From Apteryx mantelli (taxonomy: Eukaryota > Chordata > Aves > Apterygiformes > Apterygidae): a stretch of 64,000 nt of DNA. The stretch covers positions 85,616,007 to 85,680,006 of the forward strand of contig NC_089978.1 in NCBI RefSeq assembly GCF_036417845.1, read 5' to 3'. Of this stretch, positions 14,378 to 26,500 are shown one piece after another (position 1 is the stretch's first letter; each line of letters starts with the position of its first letter). A model generated the notes under the pieces. The model searched no databases. It worked only from the letters and a program-made list of their open reading frames with translations, and was not told where the DNA came from. A program made the translations under genes and the position numbers.

Positions 14378-14502
14378 TTATCGATATAGGAGAAAGTTCT
14401 CAAGTGGCTCAGGCAGGTGCAGCTTGTGGACTTCATATAGACATGATCGACCCAGATGCTTTCTGATAGACAACCGACACAGCTGGGCAAGGCTGGCAGG
14501 AC
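14378..14502 (-). CDS. ASB11: ASB11 coding exon 7 (SOCS box and stop)
   Basis: After the acceptor TTTTCCAG|GT, phase 1 gives Gly282 and then 40 residues and TAA (14380-14378). The BC-box is [12 protein letters not shown] and the Cul5 box is [16 protein letters not shown], lining up without gaps with the human ASB11 C-terminus. The only long open frame here is out of phase with the gene, so the exon is easy to miss. No clear poly(A) signal was seen close downstream on this strand. Confidence 0.93.
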
Positions 14503-17500
14503 CTGGAAAAAAAAAGGCAAAGACCAGCACCCCCCCCACCAATATGAGTCATAAAGCAAGTAAGAAACACAAGCAAGGTTTGAAAATCAGATCAAGCAGT
14601 ACACTTGCATATGCAAATGCACTTGCAATGACTTGCATAAGTCAAGGATAGCTAAATACCTAAATACACTGCTGTTCACATTTGACTTATTTTGTAGAAA
14701 CTAGTTCATCAGTTTGAAAACAATGAGCACTAAAAGCATTTTTCCGCATGCACAGCTATACTTTTCTGCTTCTTTTCTTGAGCAAACACTTAAAATGGCA
14801 TAAAGATGCTCGCACTGGAGACAGAATGTCAGGAGGCATAGCCCTTGCGCAGGAAATAAGAGAACTCCGAGCAGTATTGTGAGGAGAAAAACAAGATGGA
14901 TTATGGGGAGCTGCAGAGATTTTCAGCATAGACCAGCCATCATATGGTGGCTGTGGTGAATATAGTTAGTTGTTTGCGCATACAGTACATGCAGCTGCTT
15001 CTGCCAACAGCTAGAGTCTCTGCAGGCACCTGTAGAAATAGTAACTGCAGCTTAGCCCGTTTACAGGACCGCATCATCTCTGAATATTTTTGTATGTCAG
15101 TCTATCGGTGCTCCCCCAAATCATTTTTTCAATGCCTTGTCCAATTTAATTAATTCTGACTGAGGGGAAAAGACCTCAAAGATAGAAAGTTCTGCAAAGT
15201 TTGGTGTAAAATGGCGCCCAGGTTAAAAAAAGAGGGGGGGGGAGGCTTGTTGCCCTTCCTTTGCCCTGAGGGAAGGGTTGCAGCATGTAATAAACTCTTG
15301 TTATACAGAGAACCCACTGGTAAGAAAGCTGCCAGAGGACTCATCTGTGTAAGGAAAGATGCAGCAGCCATTTGGACCTTACAGTACCCCAAGGGTGCTG
15401 CCTAGCTGGCTTCCCCAATGCGGATGAGGCAGTCGCTCCCAGCCCAACCTGGTACAGGTCAGACAAAAGTCACTCAAGGCACAAACTCACTGGAAATGAG
15501 TATTCATTAGTTCTAACACTTAGGCAATTGTATGCTTGCACAGGCAAATGCAACTTGCTGGTGAATGTATACCTGCCTCCCCTTCCATTTTCTCTCTCCT
15601 CCCCTCTCCGTGCTTCATTTTCTTCATGCTAAAGCTATAAGGCTGATTCTTTATATCTGCTCAGAGATGCTCAATTTTCGAGCCCTGGCTCAGTCCCTGG
15701 GCTTCTGGCCAAACAGTGGCTATCACAGCAATGTTTGAAAGCACAGGTTGGGGAGGTGTGCTTAAAAGCCTGTCCTTACATCTTCCAGGTAAGCTTCACC
15801 AAAATGTGCTTTTACTACAGAAAAATTTAGGGACCTAAATAGGCTGATAATGGCCCATGAGATGAAATTAATAGAAAAATAATGAAGGGATACATAGAAA
15901 AAAGCACTTGTACTACTGTCACTGAAGTTGAAGTAAGAAGCTATCTCCTTAAGCAGTTAGGAAACCAGTAACATTTCACATTTCACATTGCATAATAGCC
16001 AGGAAGAGTAACAATTAAAGGGAGCCATCTAAGCAATCACAGCAGAAAAATCAGGAGGCAGAAAGAAAATTCTTCCAGAGAAGTCCTTGGGGTGCTTATT
16101 TCAAACAGAAGGTCCTCAGAAAACACAGATTAAGTAGAGAAAACATTCAGTTGTAGATGTAAGATACAGCAAAGTATCCAAAAGCAGGACTGAAGGGGTA
16201 TGTGAGTTAATTCAGATACTGAGGAAACTTCATTTCTGAAAAGTGAAGAGCCAGCAAAAATTACAGTGCCCTATAATCCATCTGACTGTAAGGGAGAACA
16301 GGGTGAAAAGCTGAAAGTGGAAATCAAAAGGAAGCTCAGGAAGAGAAAATTATTAATATTGGGAGAGTTCTTTATCTATACAAACTCTCCCACAGGTAGG
16401 GCAATTGGAACAGGACATCTGCAAGCACTGCCTTTGCTAATGCAGCCTACCATTGCTCAGCCCTGAGCATCTCAGACACTGTGACAGAAGTCACAAGAGG
16501 TGAAAAACATTTAGGTAAAAGCCCTCCAGGTGAATTTTAGACATGACAGATTAAGATTCTGCACAAAATGCAATGCAAAAAGGGAATGGGATGGAAGAAT
16601 ATTAAGCCAATGTTTCATTTCCTCTGCAAAACCCGCCTGCGTACAGAGGGCCAGCACAAAGCCTATGCACCGCATTGACAATTTACCATCCAAGAGTTAT
16701 TTTGCACTGCTAGCCCACTCTGGGCTCTCCATGCACACTGCATTTCACTCCCCCGCAGCAGGGAGCCAGAGGTGCCCGGGCAGGCAGGCAGGCTGCCTGC
16801 AGCAGGGAAGGAGCATTCGGGAAGTGATTCTCCCCCTCTACTCAGCCCTGCTGAGGCCACATCTGGAGTACTGCGTCCAGTTCTGGGCTCCCCAGTACAA
16901 GAGGGATGTGGCACTACTGGAGCAAGTCCAGCGAAGGGCCACAAAGATGATTAGGGGACTGGAGCATCTCTCTTATGAGGAAAGGCTGAGAGAGCTTGGC
17001 CTGTTTAGCTTGGAGAAGAGAAGGCTGAGAGGAGATCTTATCAATGTGTATAAGTATCTGAAGGGAGGGTGTCGAGAGGATGGGGCCAGACTCTTTTCAG
17101 TGGTGCCGAGCGACAGGACGCGAGGCAATGGGCACAAACTGAAACACAGACACTTCCATCTTAACATGAGGAAAAACTTTTTCACTGTGAGGGTGACAGA
17201 GCACTGGAACAGGTTGCCCCGAGAGGTGGTGGAGTCTCCTTCTCTGGAGATATTCAAAAGCCGCCTGGATGCAATCCTGTGCAATGTGCTCTAGGTGACC
17301 CTGCTTGAGCAGGGGGGTTGGACTAGATGATCTCCAGAGGTCCCTTCCAACCTCAGTGATTCTGTGATTCTGTGATTCTGTGATTCTCCCCATCCCGAGT
17401 TGGCAAAGCACCAACTAGCTGGATACAAGTGATCTGGGAAACAGGGAGGGTAGAGGAGGAGGTAGTTAAGTCAGCATGTCCAAGCCCCAGGGATATCATC

Positions 17501-20500
17501 ACTGGACCTCAAGTTTTGGCTGTGCATAGTATACAAAAAGAACAGGTGAAAACGATACAAGCAGATCTACATTCATTTCTACTTAGAATTTTCTTCTGAG
17601 TGGACTGGAAAGGCCACTATCAATATTGCAGAGAGGCTGAAAGTAACCTGCAAAGGGCACTGCTAGTTCATGTTTGAGTTGCTGCCCCACAATCCTCACA
17701 CAAGAGCTGCACGCCACAGAAGCTGAAGAGCCACAGGGCAGCTAGCTCCACTTTCTCCCTATGACCAAGGGCCCACACATGCATTTCACTTTTTCTGCAG
17801 GAAACTGGGCAGTGAGCCATGGAGCCAAGTTGAACACAAGATGGTGCTACCAAAATAACTTTCATAATGCCAATGAATAAACTCTCATGGCAGTTTTTAA
17901 TCCTTAGTCCCTAGAGTCCCTATAAAAAAATAAGTATAATTTTCCATTAGTAAATGGGAAACAAAAATATAGAACAACTGACCAAAATGCCCACTAACGC
18001 CCAAATATTTGGTAGCAAATCTAGCAACAAAGCAGAGATTTCTTACTCATTTCTGTGTCATGTTTTCTAGGCTTGAAATTGGTAGAGAAGCCAGGAGAAT
18101 TTATACAGAGCAGTACATGGAGAAGCAGTTAAGAAAAAGTACTTAAGTAAAGAAAATGAGTACTGTTCTATTTTAAAAAAAAAAAAGAAAAGAAGGAATC
18201 ATTACCTTCCCGAAGCAAAAGCGCCTGTGCCACTTTGCTGTTGGGTGCAGCAAGATCCAGTGCACATTTGAAATCAGCATTTCTGCATTTCAGGCTAGCA
18301 CCATAGTCGGTCAGCAAGATGACTACTTCCACACTGGATTTCCTTGCTGCAGCATGAAGGGGGGTGTCTAATCGCTTACCCACATTAACGTTGGCTCCTT
18401 AGGTGAACAAGAGTGCATGGTTAGCGCTGGGAGAAAGCAGAAACTGTTTGAATCAATGATCTGCATCACACATGCTGGTCTCAATAAATGAAAGAGATCG
18501 CTGGTACAGGCCTCCCTCCTTTCTCTCAAAAAAGCAGTGCTAAATTCAGCAAGTCAGATACCTGTTGTATAAATGTCTATTGAACCACCAAATGCTGTCT
18601 GAGATGGACAGAACTGAGCAAGCACAGAAATTCTTTGACTGTCAATCCAATAGATGTTTGAAATCTATCATATGTTATATACCTTTGTTAATATCATAAA
18701 ATCTAACATAAATTGTGTTAACTACCGGGGGAAAAAATACACTTTATGTATCTCATTATAATAACTTTGGGAGCACAGCAAGCAAAATGTTTGCCCTGGT
18801 CTTGCTGTGCGCAACAGGACCGTACATCTAGCAGGTGTAAATTACTCGATGTACCCTGGCAGCAAGAATTTACATTAGCTCCCACATTGTGCCTAGACCT
18901 GGAGGGATTATCCTTTTGAGTGTCTTTACTGCTGTCTTCACCATCTGAGAAGCAGAGGAAGTTAATACTTAGCATGACAGTTTATCATAACCAAAAGAGT
19001 CGATTTTGGTCGTCGATATTAGCCAATATTGTCTATGCTTTCTGTCATCATTCTGGAAAACTAAAACTCTATCTTCGTTTCACATTTAGACAGGCTGTGT
19101 TTCAGGTAAGTCTCTGTAATTAGTGATTCTTTTACTAAGGAAATCCTATATTCTTCGTGAATGTAGGTGAAATTTTTAATTATCTGAAACAAGTCTCAGA
19201 TTCAGGCTGTCCAAAGATCTCTTATGAAAAGAACCTGCAATGTTTGCAGTGGAGAGACAACCCAGAGAAACCAGCAGTGCTGGCTCATGCCACCACAGCT
19301 CCCCTCTAACCCCCTTTCCCAGGTGTACCTAGCTCTAAAAGCTTCTTGACACAGTCTGTCCTTTGGTATGTGCAAGCCACGTAAAGCAGTGTCCCGTGCT
19401 GCAGATCTTCTTGATCAATGTCCACCCCATGGGCCAGAAGGATTTCCATGCACTCCCTGTGACCTGCGTGGTGAAGAAGAGCCATCACTTATTTCAGCGC
19501 CACAGAACAGGATGCACCCAGATACAATCCACAGGCACGAGAGGTGGGAATAAGCCAGCATGTTTATCCCTACTGTACAAGTTCTTGGCAGAAAAATATT
19601 ATAACATCTTTAAAGTCAAAAAACCCCACATATATTCCTGATATAGTTATCATTAGCCTCACTCAAAGCCTGAACATTACCTCTCTTTACTGCTTCGTGA
19701 ACAGGCGAAGCAAGATGATTCCCGAGCTGTGGCTTGGCTCCAAATTCAAGCAGCATGTTGACACAAGCCGCGCTGCCACTGCAGCAGGCATTAAACAGAG
19801 GTGTGATCCCATCAACAGTGACTGCGTTGACCTGAAACAGCAACACACGCTTATAAAAATATGATGTAAAGGGCGCGCAATTTCAGCGTGCATCACAAGT
19901 TTACCAGAAATGCACCGACAGGGACATTTGTCTTGCTTAATTTCAGAACTGATTTTATTCACAACTTTCAGAGTTACATGTTGTAGAACAACATATATAA
20001 CATTCTGCTTCAAGGCCTGCCCGGTTTCTCTGACAGCTAGTTCTGTAAGGCGATGACACTGACTACTATAAATGCTCCTCCTAGAGTTGCTCAGAAAATG
20101 TAAATTCTTTTTTTCCATGGAGAATTTAGGTATGTTCGTGATTGTTTAGTTTGGACCAACCCAAAGCCACATTGCATTCTTGTTTTCAGACAAAAATGGT
20201 TCTGCTTTTTTAATGAAAACATATACTTCATGTTTAATACTTTCACCTGAAAACGTTTCCAACAACAAAAAATTCACAGAAACGGTCTTAATCACAAACA
20301 GAAATAGAGCTGGCAAGGGTTTGTCTTCATATGCATGTGTGTGTGTCAGAGAGAAAGAATGTCCTTCCTTGACCTCTGATATAAAGATCTGACAAAAAAC
20401 ACCGTTCATCATTCCCTAGTGGGACAGCACAGTCCCTGGGCTCGACTGTACACAGCACTAGCTGCTAAGTTTAACTATGCAGCAAGCCCTCAGAGGCAAT

Positions 20501-23500
20501 TTACGCAGCAAATCCTTATTTCTTTAATTCCATGGCAAACTGAAAAAGGGTGACAGATTATGAAACCACGTGGCAATCTGTGCAATTTCTAAATCAAGGA
20601 GAGCAGGAAAGAGAGCAGAAAGGGCTGGAGGAGCCTTGGGCCACTGGGGAAATCTGCTGTTGCTGGAGCTTGCTACCAGCCAAAGCACAGTCCCGCAAAG
20701 TGGTGGGAGCACCAGGACAGAAATACATTAACTGGCACATTTTAATTAGCAAGGTATTTTGTCTTTAATGTGGAGAAAGGCAGTGATGTTTAAAAACCTA
20801 CTAATTTATTCTAGCTAATGCAGCAAGAAACCATAAGCAGTTGGTACCTTTCCAAATATCATTCGCCCTTGTTTATTTCAACTACTGAATTGTATCTGAT
20901 GCTGTATTAGTTAACTCTTTATCTTACAAAGTGCTTTTTCTACAATTATAAATCAGTCCTTGCCATTTTCAGTGCAGGGAATGCAGCTGGCTCCAACAGG
21001 TCATACAAAGCACATTTACCAGGATGAGCAGATGATCCTACACATGAAGTTGTATTTCAGTAGTTATACTGGGTCAGTCAGTCCCTACCTCTGTGTGCTT
21101 GCTCTGCTTGCTCAGCTTCATATAAAAACAGTTCAGGTAACAGATCTGGCTGGAAAATAAACATGGCAGGGTCAGGAACTGGGTAAACTGGTATCGTATG
21201 GGGAGTTACCGGGGGCCACAGCATGGGAGACGTCTGTCTGCTCAGATTTGGGGGGGGGTATCTGTATTTCAGACAGGTTTCATGATGCAGTCTAACAGCC
21301 ATTGGCGCACCCACGCAGTCGCATGAGGCAGATGTGGCTGGAGCTGCTGGAGGCACTGGGGGTCTATCAGCATCATTTTATAGTAGGGCCATCAATTCAG
21401 CCAAACTGTTATCAGAGCATAAGCAAGGAGGTAAGTGAAGAAGAAAAATGACTTTTTTGGTTTCCCTCTCCACTGAGCATTGGTTTAACCGTAAAAGAGG
21501 AAAGAATGATAAGACAGCTGTGCTGGAGTAAATGGTTTGGTAAAAAAGGAAATAAAGAAGATCACAGCAATAAAGCAGAGCAGCAAAATGGTATGCTTCC
21601 TCCTAGACGCTAGATGACTACCTGGTGACTTTATTTATGAACAGAGAATTGGGGGGGGGGGGGGAACAACCACTGGATTTATATATTATTACCAGGAACG
21701 GGCTGATTTCTCAGGAAAGTAACAGATAATTCAGAGACTCTCTGAGTTCTAAACAGAAACTGCCATTCGTATACCAAAATCAAGTAAATCTGAACATAAA
21801 GAAGGGAGTTTTTTCCATATTTCTAAGGGACTGAGATCTGACATATAATATAGGAAGTTAATAAACGTATTATCTTCTGCAAAGTGTAGCTTGATTGATT
21901 GTTCTGGTGTTGCTCAGTTTCTTGCCATGTAAATTATACTTGAAAATCCTGTAACCCAGCTGAATGAAATATATTCTCATATATTTCATCCTATTCCTAT
22001 ATCCCCATTTTTACCGTGTATTTTACCTTAGGTCCAACTGGGGGAAATACTGTTATTTTATTAACAGATAAAAGGTTTCATTGCTTTAAGCACATCCATT
22101 TTCACTTATGTGAGACTCCCAAACTATTCCATGGAAAACCAGGGGCAACTCCAGTGAATGTTCCAGAAAAAAAAAAAAGGGTTCTTCAAGATTATTTTGA
22201 CCTAGTTTTCCTCATTCTTTTTCCATCAGTCATGATTATGTTTCACAGAGGTAAAACAGAAAAGAATAATTCAGTGACTAAAGCAGCCACTGGAGGAAGG
22301 CAAATCTATTCTCCCTGAAAACAAAGCACTGGGGTTTTCCCCCCCTTTTTTGTGTTTAAAATGTTTTTATTTGATAGACTGATTCTGCCTCACTCAGGTC
22401 TTTTGCGAATCTCAGCTGATGCCAAATGTGGGGAGGGCCCGGCACCTTCGAGGCGACCATGGCACTGCTTTTGATCCCAGGACTCACTTGAGCGCCGTTC
22501 TCCAGCAGCACCTTGGCGCAGGCCACATGGCCGCCAAGGCAGGCCTCGTGGAGAGCCGAAACCCGATCGGTTGTCACGAGGTTCACGTTGAATCCCTGGA
22601 ATTCAGAGCACAGCCATGAGGGAAAAGACCTCCCCACACCAAGCAATTCCCCCTGTGTCTGCCCAGATGTAAAGGATGGTCGGATCCTGCCTGGCTCTGG
22701 CCACACCGCTGGGTAATTCTCAAGGGAACGTGGGATTTGTCTCCAAACATTTTCCCTGGAGATGGGATTAAAGAAGTAGCAATGAACTATGTCTGTTATT
22801 TCTATTTCTTTATAATGCACGGTTAATCACAGGAAACACATTACATTTCTTTAGCCAATAAGGGTGACATTAACTTTCCTACTACTAGAAACAAAAAAGA
22901 GGCTGTCAGTTTGTCAAAAGCTACACATATTATCTGCATATTCAGCACTGTAGTCAGGAGTGGTGTTGGTTTCCTGAGCTGCAGGTGGTGGGATTCACCT
23001 TACTCATCTGTACCTGGACATCTCCAGTACAGATATCAGCTACCGAGCTGGACACCCAAGCTCCTTCAATGGAGAGAAATAGGCACCTATAGGATATGAC
23101 TCATCTCATGGTAAAGAACATATCTCAAGTCGGTCAGATGAATTCTATCCTAAAAATACTTCCACTGACTATATGGGGTACCTACTGTGCTTCACTCAGA
23201 CATAATAAGTACCTGGTAGATCTGTAGAGTAGATGAGAGAAATCCCACCCACAAAGCTGTTTCTTTTCTGTGACCACCTATGAAATATTTTACACTGGAA
23301 GAAAAGAACTGTCATTTATAAATGCCTCATTATAAGTATTTCCCCAAATAACTGTTCTTACACCTGTTCCTGTAAAAACGGAAAGCAGACATATTCTCAA
23401 AGGAGGAAGAAACCATCATACACGTTGTCTCCAGAATGCAGCTAAATCTCCTGGTAAGTAAGATTTTACAATCTCGTGTGAGAACGGGCTTGGAAACAGC

Positions 23501-26500
23501 TCTATTTTACATCTGAAGTCTTAAATTTTATCATACAGTTCCTTTCTATTTAATATGCTATAAACTAAGCAGCTCACAAGATGGCAGCAATGCACTTTTT
23601 GGTATGCAGTAGCAAATACTATCCACAGAAATAAATATCTGTGAGCAATGTGACACTGTAAAATCCTGATGCAAAGAGCATTAAAAGCAAATTACTCTAA
23701 TCATTTTAAGATAGAAATTTTAAGATAGAAAAATGATTATTTTTCAGTAACGTGGAAGCATTATTCATATAAAAGCTGCCCCAGGAATTATTCTGCACTT
23801 TATATCAATGACAGGGGAATAGATAAAATCTCGAAGAAATTTTGAGAGTATTCCATTTTGTAATTTTATAGATGTTTTACATTTACTGATCAGTATATTT
23901 CTTCAAGAGGAATGTCTTCTAGAGACTTCTGATGAGAAGAAGGTGGCTATACTTAACTATTATTCAGATATATATTTAACATATGAAACTTGGTTATTGC
24001 AAATGAAAGAGCAAGTACCGATATATTGGGGAAAACTTCAATTCCTCTTCCATTACTCGGTGGAAATGGAATTATAGATCTTATTATAATCTGTTTGCCA
24101 AATTCTGCTCATTTCAAGCCTTGTTTTCAGATGATTATAAATTCCTTGCCAACCTATCAGAAAAATCAAACACTTCTTTTGGTGCTGGAACGGGCACAGG
24201 TGAATTCTAGAGCTCTTTTAAATGCCAATGCTCAGTCTCTTACCTGCACAAATAGTCCTCCCACTTCAAGGCATCCCTTTTGCAGCAGAAGCCTTACTGG
24301 CTTTCTTTGAAAGCTGCAGTCCTAAGGCAAGGACTTCTGAAAGTCCCATATATACCCCAAAGTATAGCTCCATATTTAATTTTAGGCTAACAGCATAAGT
24401 ATCTTAGAAACAGTGAGCAAAGATTACACTGCTCCATGAACAGCTTCGTTCCTACATTTATCAAACTGTCGTAGATCATCTCCAATCCACTCTCTACAGA
24501 TATTGCTGCCTTGATCTATTTTCATCAGCAAGGGCCCCCATTCTTCACTCCTAAAATTAATGTCTTCGAGAGAATGAGAAAGGGCAGATTAACTAAATAA
24601 TGTGTAACCACAACCCTGATTGCTTCTGCTCTTCCTTATTCCCAGCTACCCTCCAAGTCAGACCGTGCATTTTCTGCAAAGCATGTAGCAGAACACATAC
24701 AAATGCACAATGTGCAAATGCTACAGGGAGGTACCAGGGTCAGGCAAAGGCGACTTGGTCCTGTCCCGTTTTAATGCCTCACTGGTCCCGGTGGTATCAA
24801 GGCACCTTTCCTGTGTACAGGCATTTATTGCCACCCTGCTGCATATTCAAGGAAACACAGAAGTGGATGGCTATAGAGGAATGAGTTTCACTAGAGTCCC
24901 GCTGCGCTCATAAGCCGCCTCTCATTAATTAGATGGTGTAAAGTCATTGGCGTAAATGGAGATGGGGGGTGAGAAAGCCAGTAAAGCCCTGAGCAAATGA
25001 CCCCTCTTCATTGTTATCTCTAACCATCACTTTCTTTTCCATAAAAATCATTTGATGTCAGAGGAGGGAAATGAGGATGAGGAAATGGGAGGGGGAAAAC
25101 TGGTTGTAAACAGCAACCTTTTTTAGCAGTGACCATGCCTCGACAAATGTCTGGAGTGGAGGATTTTACACTGGCAGCTCCACTCCTCCAGGACTCTGTC
25201 CATTTAAGATGCCAGCTTTGCCTGTGCAAGCCAACCATCACTGGTAAAAACTGTTGGATAAAACCATCACTGGTAAAAATTATTTACTTCAGGTATATTC
25301 TGACTGCCAAGTTACAGAACTTACACTCAGGGAATTAATTTCATGGCATTTATCTTCTGTTTTAAGGGGGAGAGTAGGGTGTACTCACTTGCACCAGAGT
25401 AGGGCATTGGGTTTAAGGAAATGTGATGAGGAGGATGGCTGGCAAAGCACAAAGAGCCATAACTTGTCCCTTTGCAGCTACACATTTTCACATCCCACTT
25501 CTTGTCCCTCCTAATCTGTCCTTTTCTCCTCTCTTTCTGTTTTCTGAATGCTTGGTTTCATTTGGAGTAGAGGGTTTCAAGCTGACAAATCTCTCTTTAG
25601 GAAGACCCAAATCTCTCTTTAGGAAGACCATGCTTGCCATTTTATAAAGCAACACATACTTTTACAGCTTTATACTGATTTTTAGTAATAGCTGATGTAT
25701 ATATTGTCTCTTTTTTCCCCAAACCAAGTTTGCACTCTTTATCCTTGAAAAAGAGCCCAAGGATCACTGTTTATTGTACAGAAAGCTGTAAGCTACAGCG
25801 TCTGTCCTGGGCTTGCCTGCAGCATCTTGCCTAAGCAAACCAGTACATGCCCAAAGATATGCAGGTGAATATATTATATATACATCTGTCTTTCTCATGC
25901 CCTGCTGCAGCCTGTTATCGACTCACCTCCTCACAGATACAATCTAACAGAAACTACGCTGCTACCCAACCTTTTCTTTACCTGGGGGCTTTTACCTGTG
26001 CAATCAAGGTTTTCAAAGACAGGAGGCGTCCTTGGAACGCAGCATCATGTAGCGGCGACCTGTCTGCCCAGCTGCCTAAAACAGCATATTAATACAAGTC
26101 AATTCAGGTACATAATACAAGTGAGATCCTGGGACGACTGGGGAAACACATCTGTGTGCAAACGCAGGCTGGACCTGCAACCGATATGGTGTCAGCGGTG
26201 AAACTATTTGACAAATTAATTTCAGTGGAGCAGCCAGAGGCTCAGCGCTTTTGAGAAAACAGGCCACTTGTTAAGGGACCTAAACAAAAGCTTGTGGGCA
26301 GAACTTTTAAAGGCAATTAAAACCATGCTTCAGCAAAGACCACAAGTTTAATGCTGCTGAGACTTGCCAAGGGACTTCCAAACCCTGCAATCCTCATTTT
26401 TAAATATCTCAGCCTCCGTCTTTTCCAGGGAGCTTTTGTCACAAATCATTTTCTAGCTTCTCTTGCACTTTATTAAGAGACTCATAGCAGGCAGACACTG

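Noticed and set aside
15211-15235. TGGCGCCCAG, like a retroviral tRNA-Lys primer site
   Set aside because: The match stops after about ten bases, no CA end of an LTR precedes it, and the poly(A)-like signal is on the wrong side.
16530-16811. N-terminal part of the 254-residue frame ahead of the CR1 copy
   Set aside because: It only happens to be open; the CR1 similarity starts near 16812 and the upstream part looks like unique intron DNA.
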